Positions 37,375 to 45,665 of a DNA stretch of 64,000 nucleotides are shown piece by piece; position 1 is the first letter of the stretch, and the number at the start of each line of letters is the position of its first letter. Made by a program: the position numbers and the translations under genes. The DNA comes from JAFNAG01 sp963721405 (lineage in GTDB: Bacteria > Acidobacteriota > UBA6911), in contig CAVRJA010000007.1 of NCBI GenBank assembly GCA_963721405.1, positions 8,032 through 72,031 on the forward strand, in the 5' to 3' direction. The notes under the pieces are model-generated. The model was not told where the DNA came from. It searched no databases and saw nothing but the letters and a program-made list of their open reading frames with translations.

Positions 37375-37636
37375 CCAATCCTCTCCTTCCGGTTTCTGAC
37401 CATTGAAATACGGGTGCGCGCTCGTCCGGGGGCACTACCGGATCAGGCCGGCCGTGCTTCGGCCAGCCCCGGGATCGTGCCCTGCCCTCCATTCCCGCTG
37501 CAGCAGCCGCGATGGAGGGATTCACTTCGCCTTGTGCTCCCACTTTAGGGGCAAAGCGGCACGGGGGTCAAGCGGTAAAGGGAAAGCGCCCGCGGTTCAC
37601 GCACCGCGACGAAAAGTGCGCAACAAGGGATCCGTT

Positions 37637-37748
37637 TGGGACCCTGAAAGGGTCCAGCAGGAAAGCCCAGGGCGCAAGCCCTGGGAATTGGTGTTGAGCT
37701 CGGAATCAGCCCTGAAAGGGCGGAACAGCCTGTGCCGCCCTGGGGCTC
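37637..37748. repeat. GC-rich palindromic intergenic repeat (family 1, copy C)
   Basis: Within the 447-base gap upstream of the ABC permease: GGACCCTGAAAGGGTCC is a hairpin at about 37638-37655, GCCCAGGGCGCAAGCCCTGGG follows, and CAGCCCTGAAAGGGCGG lies next to GCCGCCCTGGGGCT. It is a shorter relative of the other family-1 copies. The operon promoter should lie in this gap, but none was recognised. Confidence 0.5.
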
Positions 37749-37821
37749 GTTACCATCTGAATCGCGGTCCCTGTCTCTGCACAGTTGACTCGCGGGCAGC
37801 TTATTGCGTAATGTCACAGTC

Positions 37822-38646
37822 ATGATCCCACATTGGTTGTCGGAGATTCGGGGACGCGTGCCGCGCGGGGCATCGCTGGTCCTCGGTGCAATTCCCATCG
37901 TGATCTTGGTGATTGTCTGGACGCTGCTGACCCGTGGAGTTCCCGAGGAGCGCGTTCTGGGACCGACGATTCTGCCCAGTCCCGCAGAAGTCGCCACGAG
38001 CCTGCACGATCTCGTGACCACGAAGGACAGTGACGACCGGACGCTGTTCACTCACATCTGGATCAGCCTGCGGCGTGTCGGCCTCGGCTTCCTCCTTGCC
38101 CTGACGGTCGTAGTTCCGCTTGGCATCCTGATGGGGGCTTTCGGCACCGTTCGAGCGATATTCGATCCAGTCATGACCGCGAGCGGTTACATTCCCATAG
38201 CGACCCTGGTGCCGCTTACCATGTCGTGGTTCGGGCTGGACGAAATTCAGAAGATCGTATTTCTCGCGATGGCATTCGGCATCTTTCTTGCGCCGATGGT
38301 CATCAAGGCGGTGGATTCGGTCCCTGACGTTTACCTGAGGACAGCCTACACACTGGGAGCCACACGCTGGCAGGTGATCCGCCGCGTGCTGGTCCCGATC
38401 GCTCTCCCCGACATGTGGCATGCCATGCGTCTCGCTTTCGGTGTCGGGTGGACATACCTTGTGCTAGCCGAGGTCGTCGTCAAGACCGGCGGCCTTGGGG
38501 ATCTGATCGACACGGCGCGCCGGCGCGCACTATCCGGCCGCGTCTACCTGGTGATCCTCATCATCACGTTGATTGCCTGGATCGCGGATGTGGTCTGGAA
38601 GTACCTGGCCGACATTTTATTCCCATATCGACGGAGTCGCACTTGA
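37822..38646 (+). CDS. ABC transporter permease (taurine/nitrate/sulfonate type)
   Basis: A 274-aa inner-membrane permease of the SsuC/TauC/NrtB class, with about six helices and the EAA coupling loop LRTAYTLGATRWQVIRRV plus the partner region LPDMWHAMRLAFG. The ATG at 37822 is used; a TTG at 37804 is also possible and neither has a clear Shine-Dalgarno. The stop overlaps the ATPase start (TTGA). Normally this class imports small organic or oxyanion solutes using a periplasmic binding protein. Here the only candidate binding protein lies 5 kb downstream and is tethered to membrane and wall. Confidence 0.88.
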   Translation: MIPHWLSEIRGRVPRGASLVLGAIPIVILVIVWTLLTRGVPEERVLGPTILPSPAEVATSLHDLVTTKDSDDRTLFTHIWISLRRVGLGFLLALTVVVPLGILMGAFGTVRAIFDPVMTASGYIPIATLVPLTMSWFGLDEIQKIVFLAMAFGIFLAPMVIKAVDSVPDVYLRTAYTLGATRWQVIRRVLVPIALPDMWHAMRLAFGVGWTYLVLAEVVVKTGGLGDLIDTARRRALSGRVYLVILIITLIAWIADVVWKYLADILFPYRRSRT

Positions 38647-39518
38647 CCGCATCTTCCGCTTCCAGTTCCGCCGGGCGTGCGCCGGTCGTCGAAGCCCGCT
38701 CGGCGACGGTGCGCTTCGGGTCGTTCACGGCGCTCAACGACATCTCTTTTTCGATTCCGGACGTGCCGGACCACGGGGAATTCATCACGATCATCGGTCC
38801 CTCGGGGTGCGGCAAAAGCACGCTCCTCAGCCTCATAGCCGGCTTTCTCCGGCCCACCTCGGGAGACGTCCTGGTCAAGGGGGACCCGGTCGGCGGTCCG
38901 GGCCGCGACCGCGGAATGATCTTCCAGCAGTACAGCTCCTTCCCCCACCTGACTGTCTTCGGGAACGTGATGTTCGGGCTGGAGATCAACCGGCACGCAA
39001 TCGGGCTGGATGCCTCCGCGCGAAAGGCGCGCGCCGAAGACCTGATCGAGCAGGTCGGTTTGACTGCGCACAAGGACAAGTATCCCCACCAGTTGTCAGG
39101 CGGACAGCAGCAAAGGGTGGCGATTGCCCGGTCGCTGGCGATGGAGCCGCAAATACTGCTCATGGATGAGCCGTTCTCGGCTCTCGACGAGCCCACGCGC
39201 CTGGAAATGCAGGAACTTCTGGTCGGGCTCTGGAACCGCACCCATCCGACGATTTTTTGCGTCACCCACAGTGTGAGTGAAGCCGTATACCTGGGAGAGA
39301 GGGTGTGGATTTTTACCCAGGCGCCAGGCCAGATCGCTTATGATATTCGGGATGCCATTCCCCCTTCAGTGGGGATTCCCCCGCTGGTGGCGCAGGAACG
39401 CACAGATTTCAAGGAAGCCGTTTTCGTTGTGACCGAAGCATTTCGGCGGGTTTCCGGGGGAAACGTGGACTCATTGAATTCCAAGACGGCAAAACCTGAG
39501 CAGAAGGTCCGGCCATGA
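38643..39518 (+). CDS. ABC transporter ATP-binding protein (taurine/nitrate type)
   Basis: A 291-aa ATPase with Walker A GPSGCGKST (K58), signature LSGGQQQRVA, Walker B ILLMDEP and the switch His in CVTHSV. It powers the preceding permease. The TTG start at 38643 overlaps the permease stop by four bases, and its stop overlaps the next ATG (ATGA), so translation is coupled across three genes. An ATG frame extends further upstream, but that part only overlaps the permease gene. The N-terminal Ser/Ala-rich stretch is not conserved in the family. Confidence 0.9.
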   Translation: MTASSASSSAGRAPVVEARSATVRFGSFTALNDISFSIPDVPDHGEFITIIGPSGCGKSTLLSLIAGFLRPTSGDVLVKGDPVGGPGRDRGMIFQQYSSFPHLTVFGNVMFGLEINRHAIGLDASARKARAEDLIEQVGLTAHKDKYPHQLSGGQQQRVAIARSLAMEPQILLMDEPFSALDEPTRLEMQELLVGLWNRTHPTIFCVTHSVSEAVYLGERVWIFTQAPGQIAYDIRDAIPPSVGIPPLVAQERTDFKEAVFVVTEAFRRVSGGNVDSLNSKTAKPEQKVRP

Positions 39519-40369
39519 AGCCCCGATTCATGGATTACGTGCGCGCCGCCTTCAACGCCCGCCCGATCGGGATGTTCGTGCCGCCGAACTGGATCGGGCT
39601 GACGGCGTTCGGATTTCTCGGGCTCCTCAACCCGGGCTTCTGGATCATGGGGCTAGGCCTCGAATGCGCATACCTGGGCGTGCTCGCCACCAACGACCGG
39701 TTCCAGCGCACCGTGAAGGCTTTTCAACAGTGGGAATCGCGGCGCCAGTGGCGGGGGCGGATCGAGGATCTTGTGCAGCAGCTGGGCTCCGAGGCACAGC
39801 TACGCTACCGTGCCCTGGAAAAGCGCTGTAATTCCATCCTGGACCAGCAGCAGCGCGCTGGCGTGGTGCCTTCCGGCCTGGATGCCCAGAGTGAAGGACT
39901 CGGCCGTCTCCTCTGGCTGTACCTCCGCCTGCTATTGACGCGCCAGGCAATCGACAGGATCATCCTCGAGTCGGCCGGCGCGGGCGGCGAAGGAGCCCGG
40001 CTGGAGGACCGCATCCAAAAGCTCGAGACGCAATTGGCGGGGAGCTCCGTTGGGGACGAATTGCGCCGCAGCCTCACCGGACAGATCGAAATCCTGAAGC
40101 AGCGCCTCCAGAAAAGGTGTGAAGCCCGTGACAAGCTTGCCTTCCTCGATGCGGAACTGACACGGCTCCAGGAGCAGGTGGAACTCATCCGCGAACAGGC
40201 AGTCCTTACGACCGATCCCCAGGTGGTTTCCGCGCGCATTGACCAGATCACGGCCACCCTCGACGGAACCAGCCAGTGGATCCGGGAGCAGCAGCAGATC
40301 TACGGGGCCACCGAAGATCTGTTGGCGGAACCGCCTGCGATCGAGATGAAGACGGCTGTAAAACAGTGA
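39515..40369 (+). CDS. Membrane-anchored coiled-coil protein of the ABC/AAA/PspA locus
   Basis: A 284-aa protein with no family I can name. Residues about 25-60 form one or two membrane helices (WIGLTAFGFLGLLNPGFWIM). The remainder is helical and predicted coiled-coil, with long charged heptad runs at about 165-255 (for example ELRRSLTGQIEILKQRLQKR). The ATG overlaps the ABC ATPase stop (ATGA), so its expression is coupled to the transporter. A possible role is a membrane adaptor linking the transporter to the cytoplasmic AAA+ or PspA proteins encoded next (inference). Confidence 0.8.
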   Translation: MKPRFMDYVRAAFNARPIGMFVPPNWIGLTAFGFLGLLNPGFWIMGLGLECAYLGVLATNDRFQRTVKAFQQWESRRQWRGRIEDLVQQLGSEAQLRYRALEKRCNSILDQQQRAGVVPSGLDAQSEGLGRLLWLYLRLLLTRQAIDRIILESAGAGGEGARLEDRIQKLETQLAGSSVGDELRRSLTGQIEILKQRLQKRCEARDKLAFLDAELTRLQEQVELIREQAVLTTDPQVVSARIDQITATLDGTSQWIREQQQIYGATEDLLAEPPAIEMKTAVKQ

Positions 40370-40463
40370 AGCAAGACGCAAAGAGCACGGCGGGGGGCTT
40401 TTTCCGCGCACCCTTTTGCCCCTGTCGCTCGTATACCCATAGCGGCGCCAGGAAGGTCGCATT

Positions 40464-42194
40464 ATGAGCAATGAATTGCCGGGGTGGGCCCAGGAGATGC
40501 GCAATCTCTTCAAGTCGGGATCTGTGGCCCAGTTCCTCCTTCACGGCAACATATTCGACCTGGTCGCCGCGGGCCCCGCTGCGAAAAGGCGCCTTTTCTC
40601 CCTCAAATCCTTCCTCGACGAGGTCATGTTCGAGACCTACGACATCGTTCTGCACTACGACCGCGGCAGGGGAATCCGCGCCACTCGCGGCGGCGAGGAT
40701 TGGGGAGAGTGGCTGAAACAGGCGCTCGGAGACCAGGGGAACGCGATCACACAGACACGCGAGCCCGGCGTAGCCATGGAGCTGATCGACCGCTACCTGC
40801 TGCGCACGCTGAACCTGCAGGCGCTGCGAGGGAGGGAGGCTGCAGGGCACAGGATCGCCGTGGTCATCGATTTCTCCGAGTTCGTCGTGCCGCGAGGCGA
40901 TCCTATTCAGCTTGGGGGCGCGTTCAGCGCCAACGTGGTCAAAGTTCTCGGATGGGCGAATGATCCCGCCATCCTGCAGTCAAACATCATTACCGTGCTC
41001 CTGGCGGAAGGATTGCACGACCTCAATGAGCTGGTCGTGGAGAACCCTCACGCCGCGGCTCTGCGGATCCCCCTGCCGGGTGAGGAGGAAATGGGGGATT
41101 ATGTCGCGGCGCTGACCGCCACTACCTTGCCGGAACTTCCTCAGCACTGCGAGGTGCCCCCGGAACAACTGGGCCGCCGCCTCACGGGGCTGAGCCGGGT
41201 CGGGGCTCGGACAGTCCTGTCTCTCGCGCTCAAGAATGGCCTCTCCATTACTTCACAATGGCTGACCCTGGCCAAGAAGGACATGATCGAACGCGAGTGC
41301 CAGGGACTGCTCGAGTTTCTCGAATCCCCGTTCACGCTGGACAACCTGGCCGGCCACGTCAGCGTCAAAGCCTGGCTGCGGGAGGACGCTCAGTTGCTCC
41401 GGCGCGGCATCCTGCAGGCCCTGCCGATGGGCTATCTGATCACCGGCCGGATCGGGACGGGCAAGACGTTCCTGATCCAGTGCTGGGCGGGCGAACTCGG
41501 GATCCCGTGCGTGGTGTTCAAAAACTTCCGCGACCGGTGGGTCGGCGCGACCGAATCCAACCTCGAGAAGATTTTCTCGGTGCTCCACGCCATTGGACAG
41601 GTCGTCGTGTTCGTCGATGAGGCGGATCAGGCGGCAGGCAAGCGGGAAGGCGGGGACACCGACGGAGGCCTGTCCGGGCGCGTGTACGCCATGCTGGCCA
41701 AGGAAATGTCGGAAACACGCAATCGCGGGCGCATCATCTGGGTGTTCGCCACGTCCCGTCCCGATCTGCTGGAAGTGGATCTCAAGCGTCAGGGCCGGCT
41801 GGATGTGCATATGCCTCTGTTTCCCCCGGAAACAGCCGGTGAAATGCAGGACCTGCTGATTGCCGTTGCCCGCAAACTGAAAGTGCCGCTGGCGGCCGCC
41901 GATATGCCTGAGATCCCGGCGGGGGTCATCCTGGGCGGCAACGAAATCGAGGGGATCCTCGTGCGCGCCCTGCGCGTTCAGGCGCTTGCCCCCGAGCCGG
42001 CTCCCCCGCTGAAGGATATCCTGCAGCAGGTTCTGGCAGAGGTGCGTCCCAGCAGCCACACGCGCAAGCTCGAGTACATGGACCTGGCCGCGGTGAAAGA
42101 ATGCACCGACGCCGGGTTTCTCCCCGAGCGGTTCCGCAAGATGTCGCCGGAAGAACTCGAGAACAGGCTCGATGAACTGCGGAGGTTCGTTTAG
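40464..42194 (+). CDS. Classic-clade AAA+ ATPase with Vps4-like pore loop
   Basis: A 576-aa protein. Residues 1-270 form a domain I do not recognise. The AAA+ module spans about 290-500: Walker A GRIGTGKT (K334), a pore-loop-1 motif DRWVGATESN (W359, V360, G361) like the W-V/M-G loops of FtsH/Vps4-type translocases, Walker B VVFVDEAD (E386), sensor-1 in WVFATSRPD, and the second region of homology LKRQGRLD with putative Arg fingers R442 and R445. These place it among substrate-threading classic AAA proteins rather than MoxR types. A C-terminal helical domain follows. The 215-aa gene begins 3 bases after its stop. It is the likely motor of the locus, with PspA a plausible substrate. Confidence 0.85.
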   Translation: MSNELPGWAQEMRNLFKSGSVAQFLLHGNIFDLVAAGPAAKRRLFSLKSFLDEVMFETYDIVLHYDRGRGIRATRGGEDWGEWLKQALGDQGNAITQTREPGVAMELIDRYLLRTLNLQALRGREAAGHRIAVVIDFSEFVVPRGDPIQLGGAFSANVVKVLGWANDPAILQSNIITVLLAEGLHDLNELVVENPHAAALRIPLPGEEEMGDYVAALTATTLPELPQHCEVPPEQLGRRLTGLSRVGARTVLSLALKNGLSITSQWLTLAKKDMIERECQGLLEFLESPFTLDNLAGHVSVKAWLREDAQLLRRGILQALPMGYLITGRIGTGKTFLIQCWAGELGIPCVVFKNFRDRWVGATESNLEKIFSVLHAIGQVVVFVDEADQAAGKREGGDTDGGLSGRVYAMLAKEMSETRNRGRIIWVFATSRPDLLEVDLKRQGRLDVHMPLFPPETAGEMQDLLIAVARKLKVPLAAADMPEIPAGVILGGNEIEGILVRALRVQALAPEPAPPLKDILQQVLAEVRPSSHTRKLEYMDLAAVKECTDAGFLPERFRKMSPEELENRLDELRRFV

Positions 42195-42197
42195 AAA

Positions 42198-42845
42198 ATG
42201 AGTGTCTTCGATCTCTTGCAGACCGTTGGCGGCAAGCTGGGAATCCTGGAGGCCCAGCGGAAGTCGGCGTCCGGCGAACCGCAGAAAATCGTGACCCGGA
42301 CGGTGACGCTCGACGAACTCAGGTCCGAGATAGACGCCGAGGATGTGCGCACGCTCGCCGAAATGCCCGCGGAGTTCACGATTGCGTTTGAGAAGATTTT
42401 CGAAGCGGCCGGCGTGTCGGCTCCCGCGCAGGGCTGGAGCTTGTCCCGGCTAAAGGACGTGCTGCGCTCGGACCGCTTTAAAAACCGGGAATTTGCCGCC
42501 GCCCAGAAGGACTTGCTGGAGCTGCTCAGCGCCGACCGGGTGGCAGCGGAGGACCTGGTAAAAGAAGCCGTCGCCCAGGACCAGGCTCTGGATGCTTTCG
42601 AGGCCTTCGTACGCAAGAAGGTCGACGGTCACGCCGCCACGGCCGTGAGGCGTGTTGCAGAAATCGATGCCAGGATCGCGGCCCTCAATGCCGAGCGTGC
42701 CGGACTGAAGGAGCGGACGCAGAGCGAGCAGGACAAGCTTCGCGACTGGTGCAAGCGTAAGCGTGCGCACGAGCGGGAGCTGGCCTCGGCGGTAGTGTAT
42801 CTGACGAACCGTCCGGTGATCAGCACCGACGACAACATCCCTTGA
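42198..42845 (+). CDS. Small helical protein between AAA+ and PspA genes
   Basis: A 215-aa protein of unknown family. It has a helical N-terminal half (LDELRSEIDAEDVRTLAEMP, KIFEAAGV) and a coiled-coil segment at about 145-200 (AEIDARIAALNAERAGLKER). There is no signal peptide or membrane helix, so it is probably cytoplasmic. Its position, 3 bases after the AAA+ stop and upstream of pspA, suggests an adaptor linking the two (inference only). Confidence 0.75.
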   Translation: MSVFDLLQTVGGKLGILEAQRKSASGEPQKIVTRTVTLDELRSEIDAEDVRTLAEMPAEFTIAFEKIFEAAGVSAPAQGWSLSRLKDVLRSDRFKNREFAAAQKDLLELLSADRVAAEDLVKEAVAQDQALDAFEAFVRKKVDGHAATAVRRVAEIDARIAALNAERAGLKERTQSEQDKLRDWCKRKRAHERELASAVVYLTNRPVISTDDNIP

Positions 42846-42917
42846 AAGCACGGGCCGGTTATGCATTAAAATGAGTGGTTGAATTAATTCCCTGATACCG
42901 ACGAGGCTGCATTTCAA

Positions 42918-42938
42918 CATCCGCCGCAAGGGCGGATG
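42918..42938 (+). other. Hairpin in the leader of the PspA gene
   Basis: CATCCGCC at 42918-42925 pairs with GGCGGATG at 42931-42938 across a GCAAG loop, in the 119-base gap before the PspA-like gene. It has no U-tract, so a processing or stability element is more likely than a terminator. AAGGGAG precedes the ATG at 42965. Confidence 0.35.
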
Positions 42939-42964
42939 GCTCCGACAAGCGAAGGGAGAAAGCG

Positions 42965-43726
42965 ATGGCAATGTTCGCAAGAATGGGCCGGTTGTTTCGA
43001 GGCTTCCTGGGACTGTTCATCAGCGGGATCGAAGCGCGCAACCCCGAGGCGCTGATGGAAGCCGCGCGCCAGGAATTTCGCGAAAAGATGGTGCAGTACA
43101 ACCTGGCGCTCGCCCGCATGGCCGGAGTTGCGGAGCGCCTGAAGAGCCAGATCCGTGCAAAGACGGTGCGGGCCCAAGAGCTCGAACGCCGGATCCTGGC
43201 CAATCACCAGGCAGGCAATCTCGAACTGGCAGGCAGCCTGGCGCGTGAGCTGCAGGAGCTGAAAGGCGACCTGACGACCGATACACAGGAACTCTCCGAG
43301 ACCGAAGACGCCTACCAGGGCAATCTCCGCCAGGCCAAAGTCGCACAGAAGGAGTTCGAGGACAAGCTGCACCGCCTCGAGAAACAGATGTCGCAGGTGA
43401 AGATCAAGGAAGCCCAGGCAGAAGCCGCAGCCGCCCTTGGCAACGCCGCCTTCAAGGTGGGCGACCTGGGCGACACGATGAAGACCGTCGAGGAGATCCT
43501 AACCAAGCGCTACGAGGTCTCTGCGGGCAAGGCGCGCGTGGCGAAGGACCTGGTGGATATCGAAAAGGTGCAGGAGAAGGAGAGCGAGCGCAAGGCTCTC
43601 GAACAGACAGCGCTCGCCGAGTTCCTGGCCAGCCAGGGAATCCAGGCGCCACCGGCCGCGGAGGCCGCAACCGCCAAGGAGAAAGAAATCGGGCCGTCGT
43701 CCGGCTCCGGATCGTCCGGGACTTGA
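42965..43726 (+). CDS. PspA/IM30 (Vipp1) family protein
   Basis: A 253-aa coiled-coil protein of the PspA/Vipp1 family, bacterial relatives of ESCRT-III that polymerise on and remodel the inner membrane. An N-terminal amphipathic helix (MAMFARMGRLFRGFLGLFIS) precedes a helical hairpin: NPEALMEAARQEFREKM, then AQELERRILANHQAGNLELA, and LHRLEKQMSQVKIKEAQAEA. A Ser/Gly-rich tail (GPSSGSGSSGT) ends the protein. There is no pspF, pspB or pspC nearby, and the usual sigma54 promoter was not seen. Its partners here are the AAA+ ATPase and the ABC/OmpA/vWA genes. Confidence 0.85.
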   Translation: MAMFARMGRLFRGFLGLFISGIEARNPEALMEAARQEFREKMVQYNLALARMAGVAERLKSQIRAKTVRAQELERRILANHQAGNLELAGSLARELQELKGDLTTDTQELSETEDAYQGNLRQAKVAQKEFEDKLHRLEKQMSQVKIKEAQAEAAAALGNAAFKVGDLGDTMKTVEEILTKRYEVSAGKARVAKDLVDIEKVQEKESERKALEQTALAEFLASQGIQAPPAAEAATAKEKEIGPSSGSGSSGT

Positions 43727-43800
43727 TTCGGGACAGCCGGGGATCACCGCAGTGCGAAGTGTGAGCAGCACAGAAGCTACTTAACCGAAGGAGAAATCGT

Positions 43801-45507
43801 ATGGCGGATCAAGGTGCGCGCTTGACACCTCTGGGAAAGATCATCTCAATTGCTCTCATCGTCGGCCTCGTTGGCGTCGGCACATGGATCGTGCTTCGGC
43901 AGGGGGTGGGCGGCAGACAGGGCGGAGGCGCATTTTCCGGGGCGCCCGAAACCGAGGCCCCCGACACGGCGGGCGTTACCACCGTGAAGGAGTACAAGTA
44001 CGTGCCCGCAGACCGGCTGCCGGCGGTCAAGGGAGTCAGCCAGTACCAGTGGGATCCGAAAGAGAAGATACTCCATTTCACCTACAATGTCTGGGCCGGC
44101 TGGCTGCCGGTGATTGCCGCCAACGGCGGAACGAAGCCCAGCGCCGACAGCATTTTTGCCAAGAAATACGGATTCCGCGTCCAGATGGATCTGATGGACG
44201 ATCCGGTCATCGCTCGAGACGCCTTCGCCGCGGGCAAGGTCCACACGCTGTGGGGAACCGCGGACATGATCGTGCTCATGGCGCCTGAACTGGTAAAGGA
44301 CTCCCGCACCGCGCCGCGCGTTTTCCAGCAGATTGACTGGTCCAACGGCGGCGACGGGATCGTCGTGCGCAACTCGATCAAGACGGTCGCGGACCTGCGC
44401 GGCAAAAGCATCACCCTGGCGCAGAACTCGCCGAGCGAATACTACCTGACCTCGCTGCTGTTGTCTGCCGGGCTGAAGCCGGCCGACGTGCGCATCCGCT
44501 ACACGGATACCGCCTTCTCCGCCGCCACCGCCTTCGTGGCCGACAGGAAGATCGATGCCTGCGTCTCGTGGGCCCCCGACATCTACAACATCCCCGAGCG
44601 GGTCGCCGGGACACGCATCCTCTCGAGCACCAAGGACGCCAACAAACTGATTGCCGACGTCTATGCAGTCCGCGCCGACTTCGCGCGGGACCACCCGGAA
44701 GTCGTCGAAGGCCTGGCAGCGGGAATCTTCGAGGGAATGGACATTATCAAAGACAAGCCGGAACAGGCCGCGAAGTGGATGGCGGACGCGTTCGGGCTCA
44801 AGCCCGAAGACATCATGGCGATGCGCAACGACGCGCACGCGACGAACTTTGCGGAGAACATCCAGTTCTTTCTCAATTCATCCAACCCGACCAATTTCGA
44901 GCGCACCTGGAAGAATGCCAGCTACGTCTATCGCGAACTGGGCAAGATCGACGCCCCGGTGCCGTTCGACCAGGTGATGGATTTCTCGGTCATCCAGTCG
45001 CTGCAGAAGAAGGGAGCGTTTGCCAACCAGAAGGATGAGAGCGTCGCGACTTTCACCCCGTCCAGCTTCAGGAAAATACCGGCCGAAGCCCCGATCCTGA
45101 CGCAGACGATCCGGATCAATTTCTTCCCCAACTCGGCCAATCCCTACGAGCCGGCGAGGGACGACGTGAACAACGTGATCCAGGGCAAGCTGTACGATCC
45201 AAACGTGGATGCCACTTTGGAACGGGTGGCGCGCCTGGCCGGCCAATTCGCACGCGCCGTGATTCTGATCGAGGGACACGCGGACTCGAGCATGAAAGGC
45301 CGGGTGCCGGTCGATGCGGTGCGCCAGCTCAGCCTCGAACGCGCCGAAGCCATCAAGCGTGCGCTGATCGACAAATTCAAGTTCGACCCCAACAAGTTCA
45401 GCATCCAGGGGAAGGGTTGGGATGTTCCGGCGGATTCTGCGGATCCCAACAACCAGGCGCTCAACCGCAGGGTCGAAATCAGTGTCTTTCCGCCCGAGCA
45501 GAAGTAG
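43801..45507 (+). CDS. Membrane-anchored substrate-binding protein fused to OmpA-like peptidoglycan-binding domain
   Basis: A 568-aa fusion. Residues 13-33 form an uncleaved signal anchor (IISIALIVGLVGVGTWIVL). Residues about 85-395 match NMT1/TauA-like periplasmic binding proteins (FTYNVWAGWLPVIAANGG; ADLRGKSITLAQNSPSEYYL; DACVSWAPDIYNIPE). Residues about 430-568 are an OmpA_C domain with IEGHADSS (D495) and LSLERAEAIKRAL (R514), the Asp/Arg pair that contacts diaminopimelate in OmpA, and end NRRVEISVF. The protein should therefore sit in the inner membrane, bind a small solute and grip peptidoglycan. It is the natural partner of the permease and ATPase at the start of the locus. The fusion is unusual. 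Confidence 0.88.
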   Translation: MADQGARLTPLGKIISIALIVGLVGVGTWIVLRQGVGGRQGGGAFSGAPETEAPDTAGVTTVKEYKYVPADRLPAVKGVSQYQWDPKEKILHFTYNVWAGWLPVIAANGGTKPSADSIFAKKYGFRVQMDLMDDPVIARDAFAAGKVHTLWGTADMIVLMAPELVKDSRTAPRVFQQIDWSNGGDGIVVRNSIKTVADLRGKSITLAQNSPSEYYLTSLLLSAGLKPADVRIRYTDTAFSAATAFVADRKIDACVSWAPDIYNIPERVAGTRILSSTKDANKLIADVYAVRADFARDHPEVVEGLAAGIFEGMDIIKDKPEQAAKWMADAFGLKPEDIMAMRNDAHATNFAENIQFFLNSSNPTNFERTWKNASYVYRELGKIDAPVPFDQVMDFSVIQSLQKKGAFANQKDESVATFTPSSFRKIPAEAPILTQTIRINFFPNSANPYEPARDDVNNVIQGKLYDPNVDATLERVARLAGQFARAVILIEGHADSSMKGRVPVDAVRQLSLERAEAIKRALIDKFKFDPNKFSIQGKGWDVPADSADPNNQALNRRVEISVFPPEQK

Positions 45508-45665
45508 GCGGGACATAGGGCGTTTGAGATTTTCGGGAGCAGGTAGAGGAGGAATACGACTAGTACGCGGAAGAAAGCCGACATGGGAACAAGCCATCAG
45601 TGCGAAGGTCGATGGGGCCACGCAAAGCTCTCCATCGATCCTTGCGGTCAGTTTGGAGGAAGTGC

